This document shows, piece by piece, positions 1 to 11,306 of a stretch of 44,159 bases of DNA. The notes below the pieces were generated by a model. It had not been told where the DNA came from. It saw nothing but the letters and a program-made list of their open reading frames with translations, and searched no databases. How positions within the stretch are numbered: position 1 is the first letter of the stretch; every line of letters begins with the position of its first letter. The position numbers and the translations under genes were made by a program. Source of the DNA: Pseudomonadota bacterium (GTDB lineage: Bacteria; Pseudomonadota; Alphaproteobacteria; Rhizobiales; Kaistiaceae); the NCBI GenBank assembly GCA_023433185.1, contig JAEZEN010000234.1, forward strand, positions 1-44,159, read 5' to 3'.

Positions 1-845
1 TGCGTCATCGACTCCCGGTACATGAAGTAGCCGACCGTCTCGGTCGAGCGCACGGGACCGCCGCCGGTCAGCACGTAGATGATGTCGAAGGCGCGGAGCG
101 CGTTGAGGAGCGTGATGAAGATCGATACCCGGACGCCGGGCAGCGACATCGGCATCATGATGTGGCGCATGATCGCGCCAGGGCCGGCTCCGTCGATATG
201 CGCCGCCTCGAGCAGGCTGCGCGGGATCGCCTGGACGGATGCGAAGCAGAGCATCAGCGGCAGGCCGGCGGCGCCCCAGGCGGCCGCGACGATCAGCGCC
301 CAGATCGCGGTGTTCGGGTCGTCCAGCCACGGCTGGGCGAAGTCGGGGAAGCCAAGCGCGCGGATGACGGAGTTCAGAAGCCCGCCGCTGTCCGGCCGGA
401 GCATGGTGATCCACATGTAGCCGATCACCGCTTCGGACACGCCGAAGGCCGAGAAGATCATCACCCGGAAGGGAAGCGTCCGCCGCGGCGCAAAGGCGCA
501 GAGCATGGCGATCACCCAGCCGATGCCGACCGCGAGTACCGTCGTGCCGACGGTGAAGACGAGTGTCGTGGTGAGGGTGTTCCGGAAGTCCTGGTCGGCG
601 AACAGTCTCTGGTAGTTGCCGAGCCCCACATATCTGGGCGGCGCAAGGCCCCTGATGTCGTAGAAGCTCAGCCGGATCGTGTCGATCAGGGGAAAGGCCA
701 CCGCGACCCCGAACAGGACAAGGACCGGCAGGATCAGCAGCCATGCCGCCGGCGCATCGCTCAATCGCCACCCGCGCGGGGCGACCAGCTGTCGCCGGTC
801 ATCCCGCGCGGGCGTCGTCAGGGACCCTGTCTCGGTCGTCGCCAT
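1..845 (-). CDS. Sugar ABC transporter permease, MalF/UgpA type (C-terminus cut by window edge)
   Basis: Inner-membrane permease of a carbohydrate ABC importer (binding-protein-dependent transport component family). Reading the minus strand from an ATG at 845 gives an open frame to the window edge with a basic, Thr-rich N-terminus, then a first hydrophobic helix, a periplasmic loop and further helices. The EAA loop signature is visible about 50 residues before the edge as EAAHIDGAGPGAIMRHIMMP, followed by the typical ALRAFDIIYVLTGGGP segment. Only the last residues are missing. It lies 30 nt downstream of the solute-binding protein at 876-2177 and is surely co-transcribed with it. A second permease and an ATPase would be expected beyond the left edge. 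The substrate cannot be told from sequence. Confidence 0.9.
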   Translation of the reverse strand, partial: MATTETGSLTTPARDDRRQLVAPRGWRLSDAPAAWLLILPVLVLFGVAVAFPLIDTIRLSFYDIRGLAPPRYVGLGNYQRLFADQDFRNTLTTTLVFTVGTTVLAVGIGWVIAMLCAFAPRRTLPFRVMIFSAFGVSEAVIGYMWITMLRPDSGGLLNSVIRALGFPDFAQPWLDDPNTAIWALIVAAAWGAAGLPLMLCFASVQAIPRSLLEAAHIDGAGPGAIMRHIMMPMSLPGVRVSIFITLLNALRAFDIIYVLTGGGPVRSTETVGYFMYRESMT

Positions 846-875
846 GGCCTGGTCCCGGTCGAAGGACCGATACGG

Positions 876-2177
876 TCAGTAGGCTTCGACGGCCTTGGCC
901 TCGATTGCCGCCGTCACCGCATCGATGTTCGCGTCGGAGGGATCCTGGATGAACTTCTGGAGCTGAACCCGGTACTCGTCCACCAGGTCCCCCGGGAGAA
1001 GGTCGCCGAGCACGAACTGCACCTTTGAATCGCCGACCGCTGCCGTTGCCACCTGCTGCACCGGCCCGAGGATCGAGCTGTCGGCCTCGCTGCTCGGCGA
1101 GGCGAAACCGTACCTGGCCATCAGGTCGGCGGCCTCGCCGCTGATGATGAAGTCGAGGAAGGCATCAGCCGCTTCCGGGTTGTTGCCGTTCGCGGTGACG
1201 TTCAGTTCCTTCGTATCGACGCTCGATGTGTCGTCGTTGCCCATGCCGAGCGCGGGGAACTGAACGAGTGAGTAGTCGACGCCCTCGGTCAGGCCATAGT
1301 CGTTCCTGGCCCGCGCGTTCACCCACATGCCGATCAGCTGGTAGTTGGAGCCGTCGGCCTTGAACAGCTGGTCCGCGGCGCCGTCCCAGTCCATCGCGAA
1401 CATCGCCGCCGGGTCGCCGCAGCATCCGGCCTGCAGCATCTCGGCGTACTTCTTGAGGGCGGTCTTCACCGCCGGGTCGGTCCATGGGATCTCGTGGGCG
1501 GCGAGCCTGGCGGCGGTCTCGACGCCCGCCGTCCGCAGGAGCAGCGACTCGAACCACTCGGTGTGCGACCAGTATTTCGCGCCGATCGCGACCGGTGTCG
1601 CATAGCCGGCGGCCTTGAGCCGGTCGAAGGAGGCAAGGAACTCCTCCCAGGTGCCGGGCGGCTCAATCCCGGCCTTCTCGAAATGCGCCGGCTTGTACCA
1701 GATGCCTGAGCGGTCGCCATAGGTGTAGGTCACGGCATAGACGCTGCCGTCGATCGAGCCGAGGTCCTTCCATGACGGGTTGAGCCGCTGGTCCCAGCCG
1801 TACTCCGCCCATTGCGCGTCGATGGGGCGAAGCAGGCCGGCGTCGCGCAGCTCGGCCCGGAAGGCGGGCCAGGTGTTGATGATGATGTCCACCACCTCGC
1901 CGCCGAGCAGCGCCGTCCGCATCGGGCCGCGCATGTCGCCCTGCCCGGTGAGCACGAGCTCCCTGACCGTCACGTCCGGGTACTTGGCCATGAAGGCCTT
2001 CCCGACCTCCTGCCACATCTCGGCTTCGGTGCCGCCCTGCCATTGCATGATCACGAGCTCACCGCTCGGCGCCGCGATCGCGACGGGAGCGAGGGGGACC
2101 ACGCCGGCGAAAAAGGCGAGAGCCGTGCCCCTCGCCAGGCGGCGCAGGACGGCGGATCTGATTGCGATGTCAGTCAT
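876..2177 (-). CDS. Extracellular solute-binding protein, COG1653 (MalE/UgpB-like)
   Basis: Periplasmic sugar-binding lipoprotein-like receptor feeding the adjacent permease. The 433-residue product has a basic N-terminus, a hydrophobic core (about residues 14-35) and an Ala-rich signal cleavage region, then the family 1 binding-protein fold starting GELVIMQWQGGTEAEM and a region rich in Trp/Tyr as usual for sugar pockets. The ATG at 2177 is preferred over an in-frame upstream start at 2195 because GGAGGAAC lies 6-7 nt before it. First gene of the operon that runs left into the permease. The substrate is unknown. Confidence 0.92.
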   Translation of the reverse strand: MTDIAIRSAVLRRLARGTALAFFAGVVPLAPVAIAAPSGELVIMQWQGGTEAEMWQEVGKAFMAKYPDVTVRELVLTGQGDMRGPMRTALLGGEVVDIIINTWPAFRAELRDAGLLRPIDAQWAEYGWDQRLNPSWKDLGSIDGSVYAVTYTYGDRSGIWYKPAHFEKAGIEPPGTWEEFLASFDRLKAAGYATPVAIGAKYWSHTEWFESLLLRTAGVETAARLAAHEIPWTDPAVKTALKKYAEMLQAGCCGDPAAMFAMDWDGAADQLFKADGSNYQLIGMWVNARARNDYGLTEGVDYSLVQFPALGMGNDDTSSVDTKELNVTANGNNPEAADAFLDFIISGEAADLMARYGFASPSSEADSSILGPVQQVATAAVGDSKVQFVLGDLLPGDLVDEYRVQLQKFIQDPSDANIDAVTAAIEAKAVEAY

Positions 2178-2503
2178 GGATTCCGTTCCTCCCATTGGCG
2201 CGGCTCGTTGGATGGCCGCAATTCAACTAAGTCGAAACGTTATCATGTATATTGTGGCTGGCAAGCGAAAGGCGACGGAAGGACCGACCGGGAAGGACGA
2301 CCGGGGCCGGGGGGCACGCTGTCACGCCGGTGGAAAGCCGCTCATCCGACGCCGGCTGCGCGGGTGGGGTGCGGGGTTGCGGGCCGGGCTGCCCGGCGCC
2401 GCGGACGAGACGACATCGTCGCCGGAACCGGCGTTCCAGCGGCCGCTCGAGGGCGCTCCAGGTCGCCGGCGCTACGGGAGGAAGACCGCCTGAGCCCGCC
2501 CCC
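2178..2503. other. Intergenic region with a possible promoter for the binding-protein gene
   Basis: No convincing gene is present in these 326 bases. The only AT-rich stretch is at about 2221-2264. On the minus strand it offers a TTGCCA-like -35 (2259-2264) and a poor TAACGT -10 (2237-2242) spaced by 16, which would drive the gene at 2177. The rest is GC-rich, and open frames crossing it lack ribosome-binding sites and recognisable sequence. Promoter assignment is a guess from base composition. Confidence 0.35.
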
Positions 2504-3568
2504 CTACAGAGGGAGCGCCCGCCCGCCGCGGTTGCCGGCCGCCTTCGTCCAGGACAGCTTGAAGCCGAGCCGGATGGCCTGCTCCCGGTGCCGCGCCAGT
2601 TCCTCGACGAAGTGCAGCCGGGCGGCGGTAAGGTGATTCCCGATCCGCTCCGCCCGCTCGGCAGACACCGAACCGGCGGCGGCGGCATGGGCGAGGTCCT
2701 TCAGCGCCACCGACAGGATCACCATCCGGCGCAGCGCAAAGTCGAAGCCGCGGGTTGCGGGATCCTGACGGTCGAACAGCTGGTGGCTTCCCCGATCGGG
2801 ATGATCGCCGATCGTTATGATCGGCCGGTAGACGATCTTGCAGGCGCCCAGCATCTTCGCGCGCATGTAGAGGAGGACGTCGTGTCCGTGGGTGAGGTGA
2901 TCGGAGTCGAGCGGCGGAAACAGCTGGAAGATGTCGCGGTGCATGCCGTAGCGCGCCCCCGCCATGACGCCGCCGCCTGTCCGGATCAATGCCTTGAACG
3001 AACTGTTGCGGCGCAGCCGGGCGATCGCGCCCGCCGAGGGTTTCGTCGTCGTGTCGCCCTTGCGGAGACGGGCGATCGACGTGACCAGCCGCACCTTGCC
3101 CGACAGCCGCCGGCTCAGCATCTGCGCCCGTTCGGCATCGGAGACGTCGTCCTGGTGCGCCTGCACGATGGCCGTGCAGCGGCTTGCCGCCACGAGCAGC
3201 GGCACGTTCTCGATGATCGCCGGCGCCGACGTGCGGTAGACGCGGACGGAATGGGGACCCGTATAGGGGCGGACGATGTCGAGAATCGTCTCCAGGCTGC
3301 CGTCGTCGGAGCAGTCGTCCGAGATGAGGATCTCGCAGGTCACCCCACGCTGGGCGAGCACCGCCGCAAGGCTCTCGGGAAGGAAGCGCGCGCCGTTGTA
3401 GACCGGCACGACGATGGAGCAGTCCGGTGTCTCGGGACGAACCTGCTCGTAGACCTCGATCAGCTGGCTTCGCATCGGCCTGGCCACACGTGTCGTTGCG
3501 AGTGGTCCTTGCGTTTCCACCATTTGCACGCGGGGCCGGTCCGGACGGGATGCATGGGCTGAACGCAC
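2504..3568 (-). CDS. Glycosyltransferase family 2
   Basis: Predicted GT-A fold sugar transferase of about 354 residues. After an Arg-rich leader the domain begins CSIVVPVYNGARFLPESLAA (near residue 50), with the nucleotide-binding ISDDCSDDGS loop and an acidic QAHQDDVSD motif in the DXD position. The C-terminal third has no clear motif beyond helices. The GTG at 3568 directly follows the stop of the upstream glycosyltransferase, which suggests translational coupling, but internal ATGs (MVETQ, MRSQL) are possible starts because no good Shine-Dalgarno is visible. It is last in a three-gene minus-strand set with another GT2 and a FAD oxidoreductase, so a role in a glycoconjugate is likely. Acceptor and donor are unknown. 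Confidence 0.85.
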   Translation of the reverse strand: MRSAHASRPDRPRVQMVETQGPLATTRVARPMRSQLIEVYEQVRPETPDCSIVVPVYNGARFLPESLAAVLAQRGVTCEILISDDCSDDGSLETILDIVRPYTGPHSVRVYRTSAPAIIENVPLLVAASRCTAIVQAHQDDVSDAERAQMLSRRLSGKVRLVTSIARLRKGDTTTKPSAGAIARLRRNSSFKALIRTGGGVMAGARYGMHRDIFQLFPPLDSDHLTHGHDVLLYMRAKMLGACKIVYRPIITIGDHPDRGSHQLFDRQDPATRGFDFALRRMVILSVALKDLAHAAAAGSVSAERAERIGNHLTAARLHFVEELARHREQAIRLGFKLSWTKAAGNRGGRALPL

Positions 3569-4654
3569 CTAGTCGAGCGGTTTCGGCAGGGTGGCTGGCG
3601 CAGGGTAGCGCGCCGCGACCATCGTCTCCACCTGGTCGCGGCCGAGGTCGAGGACGGCGCGGAGGTCGAGGCCGCCGCTGTCCCACAAGCGGTGAAGGGC
3701 CTGCCGCGCCAGATCGGCCTGCTCGGCTTGCGTGACCGGCCCGAGGCCCGGCGGCGGGGGGCGCCGCTTGAGCTGCGTCCAGATCATCCGCGGCGACGTG
3801 CCGGCCAGGATCTCGTTCGCGAGGATCGCGCCGGTCCACCACCCGCTCCCGGTGTGGCGGAAGAAGCGGTCGAGCGTGCGCACGAACAGGTCGCGCCGCT
3901 CGCGCGCCGTCGTCCCCACCGGCACGACCGCCTCGACCATCCATGCCGTCCAGCAGGCGGTCGCCCGGATGCGATGCTCGCGGGACCAGCCGTCCCGGCG
4001 CGCCGACAGGTTCCGGCCGTCCCAGGCCTTGAAGTAGAGGGGTCCGCCGACGAAGCGGTGCTCGCCCTCGCGGGCGAGTTCGGCGAGGAAGGCGATCTCG
4101 GTGCCGAGGCTGTCGAAGGGGTCGAAGTCGCTCAGCCGCAGTCCCGCGGTGCGATCGAGCGCCGCGCCCCGCACGAGGCCACGGAACGGTACCCAGTCGA
4201 GGCGCCGGAGGTAGCTGAGGACACGCGTCCGCGGTGAGCCGACGACCGACGGCACCGGCACGTCCCAGTGCCGCGCGCCGGTATAGCGCAGCGTCGCAAA
4301 GCACAGGGCTGCGTCGGGCCATCGGGTTGCAGCGGCGACGAGATCGGCGACGTAGGTCGGTGACACGAGGTCGTCGTGCTGCTGGTAGATGTAAAACGCG
4401 CCGCGCCGGTTGCGCATCGTCCAGTCGGTGTTCCCGGCCCATCCGAGGCGCGTCGGCTGGACCTGGATCCGGAAGCGCTTGTCGTCGCGGAGAAACGGCG
4501 CGCAGGCCGCGGCGCTTGCCTCGTCGGCAGCGTCGACGGAAATGAGGATGTCGAGATTGCGATACGACTGCGTACGCAGGCACTCGAGGAGGACGGGAAG
4601 CGTCGCCGCCCCGCCGTAGACGGGAACCCCGACCGTGACCAGCGGCTCGTTCAC
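3569..4654 (-). CDS. Glycosyltransferase family 2
   Basis: A 361-residue GT2 protein starting PLVTVGVPVYGGAATLPVLL, with the ISVDAADE nucleotide loop and YIYQQHDD as the likely metal-binding DXD equivalent. GTG at 4654 is chosen because it overlaps the stop of the upstream oxidoreductase (GTGA), the coupling style used throughout this window. A longer frame from 4999 is Arg/Gly/Asp-rich and only shadows the oxidoreductase. A Trp-rich region (SGWWTGAIL) follows the catalytic domain. It has no membrane segment, so it is probably cytoplasmic. Sequence similarity to the downstream GT2 is limited to the fold motifs, so the two probably add different sugars. Confidence 0.87.
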   Translation of the reverse strand: MNEPLVTVGVPVYGGAATLPVLLECLRTQSYRNLDILISVDAADEASAAACAPFLRDDKRFRIQVQPTRLGWAGNTDWTMRNRRGAFYIYQQHDDLVSPTYVADLVAAATRWPDAALCFATLRYTGARHWDVPVPSVVGSPRTRVLSYLRRLDWVPFRGLVRGAALDRTAGLRLSDFDPFDSLGTEIAFLAELAREGEHRFVGGPLYFKAWDGRNLSARRDGWSREHRIRATACWTAWMVEAVVPVGTTARERRDLFVRTLDRFFRHTGSGWWTGAILANEILAGTSPRMIWTQLKRRPPPPGLGPVTQAEQADLARQALHRLWDSGGLDLRAVLDLGRDQVETMVAARYPAPATLPKPLD

Positions 4655-5871
4655 CCGCCGGCCCCGAGGATCCGGTCGGCGACGGCCTCGCCGAACCAGG
4701 GCGCCATCGTCAGCTTGCCGGGATCGACCGAATGGTACCGGCGGTGGGTGGTGATGCCGATCTCGAACCGGCGATGAAGCTCGCTGCCAACGTCGTAGAT
4801 GTCGGTGCTGCCCCAGGCGACGATCGCTCCGCCGCGCGCGGTCGCCTCGGGCAGCGCGGTCGCGTCGAGGTCGCGGAGCGCCGGGATGAAGGCGGCCATG
4901 GCCTCGACCGTTCCCGCGATCAGGCGGCTGCGCTCGGGCTCGCCGGGATGGGTCGCCCAGAACGGCGGCGTGGTCTCCCGCGACAGCTCGGTCAGGCACA
5001 CCGGATACCAGGTCAGGTAGACCAGCCCGTCGCGGTAGTTGACGACTTCGCCGAACGGGCCCGAGACGAAGGTCGCGCTCCGCAGCGGCGGCGAGGGGTC
5101 GGGCCGGCGGAAGCTGACACCGTATTTCAGGCGGTGGAGCCAGGGCCGGGCCGGGACGAAGCCGAGCGTGGCATCGATCGCGAGGCGCCCCTCCCAGAGG
5201 GCGTTGACGACGTGGTCGAAGCCCTCGCCCCGCGACCCTGTGCCGTCCCGGAGGACCACCGCGGGCGCGTCGACGTCCTCGACGGCGAGCACCTCCTCGC
5301 CGAGGCGCAGGGTGATGCGATCCTCCGCGGCGAGGCGCTCGCGGAACCGGTCAGCCAGGTCGAGCGGGTTCACCGCCACTTCGGGACTGTCGAAGGCGGC
5401 GACCGCGGTACCGCCGTCAAACACCGCGCAGCGTTCCTCGTCCGGCCAGCAGCGGAGCGGATCGGCGAGGTCGCGGTCGAAGTAGCACCCCGGTTCCGCC
5501 GCCGCCGCCTCCTGGATCAGGCGATGGACGCCGTGGAGATAGGCCGTGACCTCGGCCGCTTCCCGCTGGCTGTCGCGATGGACAACATAGGCGGCCGGAT
5601 CGGAGAGCTGGAGGGCGGCGGGGTCGATCCCGAGATGGCGGGCGAGGAAGGGCGCGAACGACAGCGCCCCGCGGATCATCATGCGCGCCGTCGCCATCGT
5701 CGGGTCGTTGGCGTACATGTAGCCGAGATGGATCTTGCCCTCGTTGGCGACGGCGGCGCGGCTGAAGAGCCGGTCGCTGCGATCGAAGAGCGTGACGGTT
5801 GCACCGCGGGCCGCCAGCGCCAGCGCCGCGCAGCATCCCTGCATCCCCCCTCCCAGAACGGCGACGTGCAT
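4651..5871 (-). CDS. FAD-dependent oxidoreductase, DAO (D-amino-acid/glycine oxidase) superfamily
   Basis: A 406-residue flavoprotein. The N-terminal dinucleotide-binding motif VAVLGGGMQGCCAALALAAR ends with an acidic residue in TVTLFDRS, the classic FAD Rossmann pattern. An ANEGKIHLGYMYAND segment follows, as in oxidases of this superfamily that deaminate or oxidise amines. The C-terminal part ends PGKLTMAPWFGEAVADRI, where the second FAD contact lies. It heads a minus-strand operon with two glycosyltransferases (GTGA overlap at 4651-4654). Members of this superfamily do occur in surface-polysaccharide clusters, so it may modify a glycan or an amine substituent, but the substrate cannot be read from sequence. 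Confidence 0.82.
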   Translation of the reverse strand: MHVAVLGGGMQGCCAALALAARGATVTLFDRSDRLFSRAAVANEGKIHLGYMYANDPTMATARMMIRGALSFAPFLARHLGIDPAALQLSDPAAYVVHRDSQREAAEVTAYLHGVHRLIQEAAAAEPGCYFDRDLADPLRCWPDEERCAVFDGGTAVAAFDSPEVAVNPLDLADRFRERLAAEDRITLRLGEEVLAVEDVDAPAVVLRDGTGSRGEGFDHVVNALWEGRLAIDATLGFVPARPWLHRLKYGVSFRRPDPSPPLRSATFVSGPFGEVVNYRDGLVYLTWYPVCLTELSRETTPPFWATHPGEPERSRLIAGTVEAMAAFIPALRDLDATALPEATARGGAIVAWGSTDIYDVGSELHRRFEIGITTHRRYHSVDPGKLTMAPWFGEAVADRILGAGG

Positions 5872-6113
5872 CAGGGCCGCGACTCCACCAGGATAAGGCG
5901 GGCCGCGCCCGGGCCGTCAGGGCGAGGCACCGCGCAGCGCATCCGCGGCATCGACGTTTGGAAAGGCGGTATGGGCAGCGTCAGAAATCCTCGCCGGCTC
6001 GAAGGGCATCATCGTCCTTCAGAATTGCAGACCGAGCGCCGCGTGAAAAGAGGTACCCGTCAGCCGCAGCCCATTCGGCAGTGGAGATATCGGCCGGATG
6101 GCCGGCCCCCGCT

Positions 6114-8519
<2,406 letters not shown>

Positions 8520-8727
8520 CTCCGGCCCTCCCCGCAATCGCGTCAATCCGCCGCGATGACCCGACCAACCCCGATTCGATACCGCGCCTCACCGGGAGAC
8601 GATAGCCCGGAAAACGCCCGCCGACCGCGACCCCGTGCGGTTCCTGATGAGTTCTCTCCACCAGCCGTGTAGTCTGTCGGCACTCGGAAGACGGATCTTC
8701 TTGGATGGATGAGCGCCGCACTTGCCG

Positions 8728-9297
8728 ATGATTCCCGAGCCGGCCCAGACTTGGCACCGTGGACGGTTCCTGATCGACGGAACGCCAATGCCCGGCAATG
8801 ACGTCCTTCATCTTTACTGCCCGGGCGCCAGGGACCTTCCGGTCGCGCACCTGACCGCCCTCGCGCTTCTTCCCCTTCACGACTGGAACAGCGCCCTGCT
8901 CGACTTCGCAGGCGTCGCGCCGATGCCGCCGCCGGACAGGACGAGTGCCTGCGTGTTCGCAATCGATCCCTTCCGCCGGATCAGGGACCTCCTGCTGGAG
9001 TTGCAGCAGAGCGGCTTTCGGTGGGTGACGAACTTCCCGAGTACCGAGGCCATCGACGGTGAGATGCGGACGACGCTGGACGACCTGGGATTCGGGTTGC
9101 AGAAGGAACTGCAGTTCGTCGAGGAAGCGGTCGCCCTGGGCCTCGCCGTGGCCGCGTTCGCAACGAGCGGCGATTCGGCAGCGCGGATGATCGAACGGGG
9201 CGCGGCCGCTCTCGTCACCCCCGATGCGTCACGGATCGACGTCTCGCGCCTCCCGGCGGGCGTGCCCGTGATCGCGATCGAGGCGCAGCATGGATAG
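8728..9297 (+). CDS. Short PEP-hydrolase-like (TIM-barrel, COG5564-related) protein, probably non-catalytic
   Basis: The 189-residue product aligns by eye with the middle of the PEP-hydrolase-like proteins at 12589 and 13463. Shared landmarks are the DPF motif, GFRWVTNFPSTEAIDGEM (compare [18 protein letters not shown]) and LGFGLQKELQFVEEAVALGL. It lacks the N-terminal glycine-rich loop (GGGAGTG in the full homologue) and stops before the C-terminal HGGP and GASSMERLP segments, so roughly a third of the barrel and probably the active site are missing. The ATG at 8728 is preferred over TTG at 8722, but no strong Shine-Dalgarno is visible; a downstream ATG near 8788 is another option. Role unknown; a regulatory or accessory subunit is an inference. 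Confidence 0.7.
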   Translation: MIPEPAQTWHRGRFLIDGTPMPGNDVLHLYCPGARDLPVAHLTALALLPLHDWNSALLDFAGVAPMPPPDRTSACVFAIDPFRRIRDLLLELQQSGFRWVTNFPSTEAIDGEMRTTLDDLGFGLQKELQFVEEAVALGLAVAAFATSGDSAARMIERGAAALVTPDASRIDVSRLPAGVPVIAIEAQHG

Positions 9298-9374
9298 GAA
9301 GCGGCCCAGCCGGCCGCGCGGCGACGGGCCGCGATCGTGCCGGGGCCGCGGGGAGGCGCCCTCCGTGCGGCGCT

Positions 9375-10328
9375 TCACATCGTGCCGATACGATCGATCT
9401 CCGCCACCAGGTCCGGCTCGAGCGGTCCCTTGCGGGCATATTCGAGGTTTCTGCCGAGTTCCTCGACCTTGCGCGGTCCCGGGATGATGCTGGAGATTCT
9501 CGCGTCCGAGAGGAGGTACCTGAGGCCAAGTTCCGGCAGCGACAGCCCGACACGGTCGGAGAGCGCGTAGATGGCGTCCAGGCGACGCAGGACCCTCTCG
9601 TCGAAGCCCCAGGGATAGACCCCGGTCCGGCGCATCTCGGCGATCCGGTCGGTCGCCTTGGCGGCGAGCGCCCCCTGACGATAGGGGCCGCCCAGGATGA
9701 CCCCCACGTCGTGCCGCTCGGCAGCGGGCAACAGGGCATCGCGCGCGTCCTGCACCGCGAGGTCGTAGTGCATGAAGGTGAGGACCACATCGATCCTGCC
9801 GGTCTCGATCAGGGCGGTGTTCACCGCAAGGTCCTGGCCGCCGATGCCGATATTGCCGACCACGCCCGCCCGCTTCAGGTCCTCGAGCGTGGAGAGGACG
9901 ACACTGTCCCCGGTCGACAGGTCGATCTTCCACTGCGCCCACTCCGGCTCGTGGATCATGACGACATCCAGCGTGTCGCGCCGGAGCAGCCACAGGCTGT
10001 GCTCGACGACCCGCACGATCGCGTCGCGATCGGTGTAGGCCTTGTCGCCGGCGGCCCGCACCACGGTCCTGTCAAGCCAGCCGACCTTTCCCGAGAGGAC
10101 GATCGGATGCCTGTCGAAGCCGAGGAGGCCGCGTCCCAGCAGCTCCTCGCTCTCGCCGAAGCCGTACATCGGGGCGGTGTCGAAGTAGTTGATCCCGGCA
10201 TCGAGGGCGGCCCGGATGATCGCCAGCGCCTCCTGCTTCGGAACACCGAATTCGCCTGTGAACTGGAAACCGCCGCAGCCGACCTCCGAGACGGACAAGC
10301 CGGTTCGTCCGAGCCTTCGCTTTGCCAT
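9375..10328 (-). CDS. Aldo/keto reductase (aldose-dehydrogenase-like)
   Basis: A 317-residue NAD(P)-dependent oxidoreductase with an (alpha/beta)8 barrel. It starts KRRLGRTGLSVSEVGCGGFQ, and the tetrad is visible as Asp and Tyr in FDTAPMYG, Lys in LSGKVG and His in MIHEPE. The cofactor-binding C-terminal motif reads SSIIPGPRKVEELGRNLEYA. AGGAGG lies 8 nt before the ATG at 10328. The type resembles L-fucose/D-threo-aldose 1-dehydrogenases and related sugar oxidoreductases. It is 12 nt downstream of the TIM-barrel isomerase gene, and the two form an operon divergent from the Tm-1-like operon, which suggests one sugar-type catabolic pathway. Confidence 0.93.
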   Translation of the reverse strand: MAKRRLGRTGLSVSEVGCGGFQFTGEFGVPKQEALAIIRAALDAGINYFDTAPMYGFGESEELLGRGLLGFDRHPIVLSGKVGWLDRTVVRAAGDKAYTDRDAIVRVVEHSLWLLRRDTLDVVMIHEPEWAQWKIDLSTGDSVVLSTLEDLKRAGVVGNIGIGGQDLAVNTALIETGRIDVVLTFMHYDLAVQDARDALLPAAERHDVGVILGGPYRQGALAAKATDRIAEMRRTGVYPWGFDERVLRRLDAIYALSDRVGLSLPELGLRYLLSDARISSIIPGPRKVEELGRNLEYARKGPLEPDLVAEIDRIGTM

Positions 10329-10340
10329 GGATCGCGCCTC

Positions 10341-11147
10341 CTAGATGCCGAACAGGTCCCGGACCACCGCCCGGCTTCGCCGCGCGCACTGCGACGCGCT
10401 TCCGTTCTCGCGCATGGTCGCGTCGCCGTTCTGCTCGACCACGAGCCACCCCGTGTAGCTCATGGCCGCCACCTTCTCCGCCACCGCGGGCAGATTGACG
10501 AGGCCCTCCCCGAGGACGGTGTTGAGGCCGGTCGCGGGCGTGAAGTCCTTCAACTCGATCATCGAGATGTCGCTCTCGTATCGCTCGAGCACCACCGTCG
10601 CCCGTCGGGCCATCTCCACGTCGACGAAGTCCTTCGTCGCATGCCCGACGTCGACCATCACGCTTCTCGGCGCGGGGATGCCGTCGGTGATCCGGCAGAA
10701 CTGGGCAAAGGTCTCCCCGGTATTGTCGGTGTGATTGTGGTAGGTGAGCCTCACGTTGCGCGCGCCGGCGATCGACGAAAGGTAGCTCATCATGTCGATG
10801 ACGAGCCGGAATTCGGGCTCCTCCCGACCGAAGCCACCGAGGATGATCAGGTTCTCGCATCGCGTCTCGTTCAGCAGGTCGAAGAGACGGCGGTAGCGGT
10901 CGAAGTTGAGATCGAGCGGGGCGATCATGCTCGCCAGGTCCAGGCCCGCGCCATCGAGGCTCTTTCTGAAGCCTTGCGGATCGGCAACTTGGGTCTGCCA
11001 CCCCCAGTCGCTGAACCCCGAAACGCCTTCGTAGCCGAGGGACCGGACATCATCGAGCCACGGACCGAGGAGTTCCCCGGAGGGGTTCCCCCACAGAAGA
11101 CTGGTTATGCCCACCCTGGGCCGCGATCCTTCCCCCGTTGATCCCAC
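10341..11147 (-). CDS. Sugar phosphate isomerase/epimerase-like TIM-barrel protein (AP endonuclease 2 family)
   Basis: A 268-residue member of the xylose-isomerase-like TIM-barrel family. It shows VGITSLLWGNPSG at the N-terminus, metal-ligand-type motifs ENLIILGGFG, LTYHNHTD and MVDVGHATK, and a final acidic WLVVEQNG strand. These match the Glu/Asp/His metal site of IolE/hydroxypyruvate-isomerase-like enzymes. GTG at 11147 is chosen because GGGGAGG lies 7 nt upstream. A much longer frame in this phase (to 12530) only shadows the opposite UPF0261 gene. First gene of a two-gene operon with the aldo/keto reductase. A GGGTAAG box lies 81 nt upstream. Confidence 0.88.
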   Translation of the reverse strand: MGSTGEGSRPRVGITSLLWGNPSGELLGPWLDDVRSLGYEGVSGFSDWGWQTQVADPQGFRKSLDGAGLDLASMIAPLDLNFDRYRRLFDLLNETRCENLIILGGFGREEPEFRLVIDMMSYLSSIAGARNVRLTYHNHTDNTGETFAQFCRITDGIPAPRSVMVDVGHATKDFVDVEMARRATVVLERYESDISMIELKDFTPATGLNTVLGEGLVNLPAVAEKVAAMSYTGWLVVEQNGDATMRENGSASQCARRSRAVVRDLFGI

Positions 11148-11227
11148 GCGAAATCCTCCCCATCGTTCTCGTTGTACTCGACCTACGGCGGATTCATTCC
11201 CGGGGCAAAGCATCGCCGCCGCCCCTT

Positions 11228-11244
11228 TGGGTAAGACTGGGTAG
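11228..11244 (+). promoter_or_regulatory. GGGTAAG box 1
   Basis: TGGGTAAGACTGGGTAG contains two GGGTA half-sites exactly 10 bp apart, one helical turn. The first 14 bases recur as a perfect inverted copy at 11307-11320, and a very similar box is at 16608-16624. Probable operator for the minus-strand isomerase/aldo-keto reductase operon; the bound protein is inferred, not shown. Confidence 0.6.
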
Positions 11245-11306
11245 CGGCGGTCGGTCCGGCGTTGCCCGCCACCATATCCCCCGGATGCCGTCGTTGCCGT
11301 CGCCTT

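Noticed and set aside
2231..2245. Possible LacI operator CGAAACGTTATCA upstream of the first binding-protein gene
   Set aside because: Only the central AACGTT is symmetric, so it is no better than chance in AT-rich promoter DNA.
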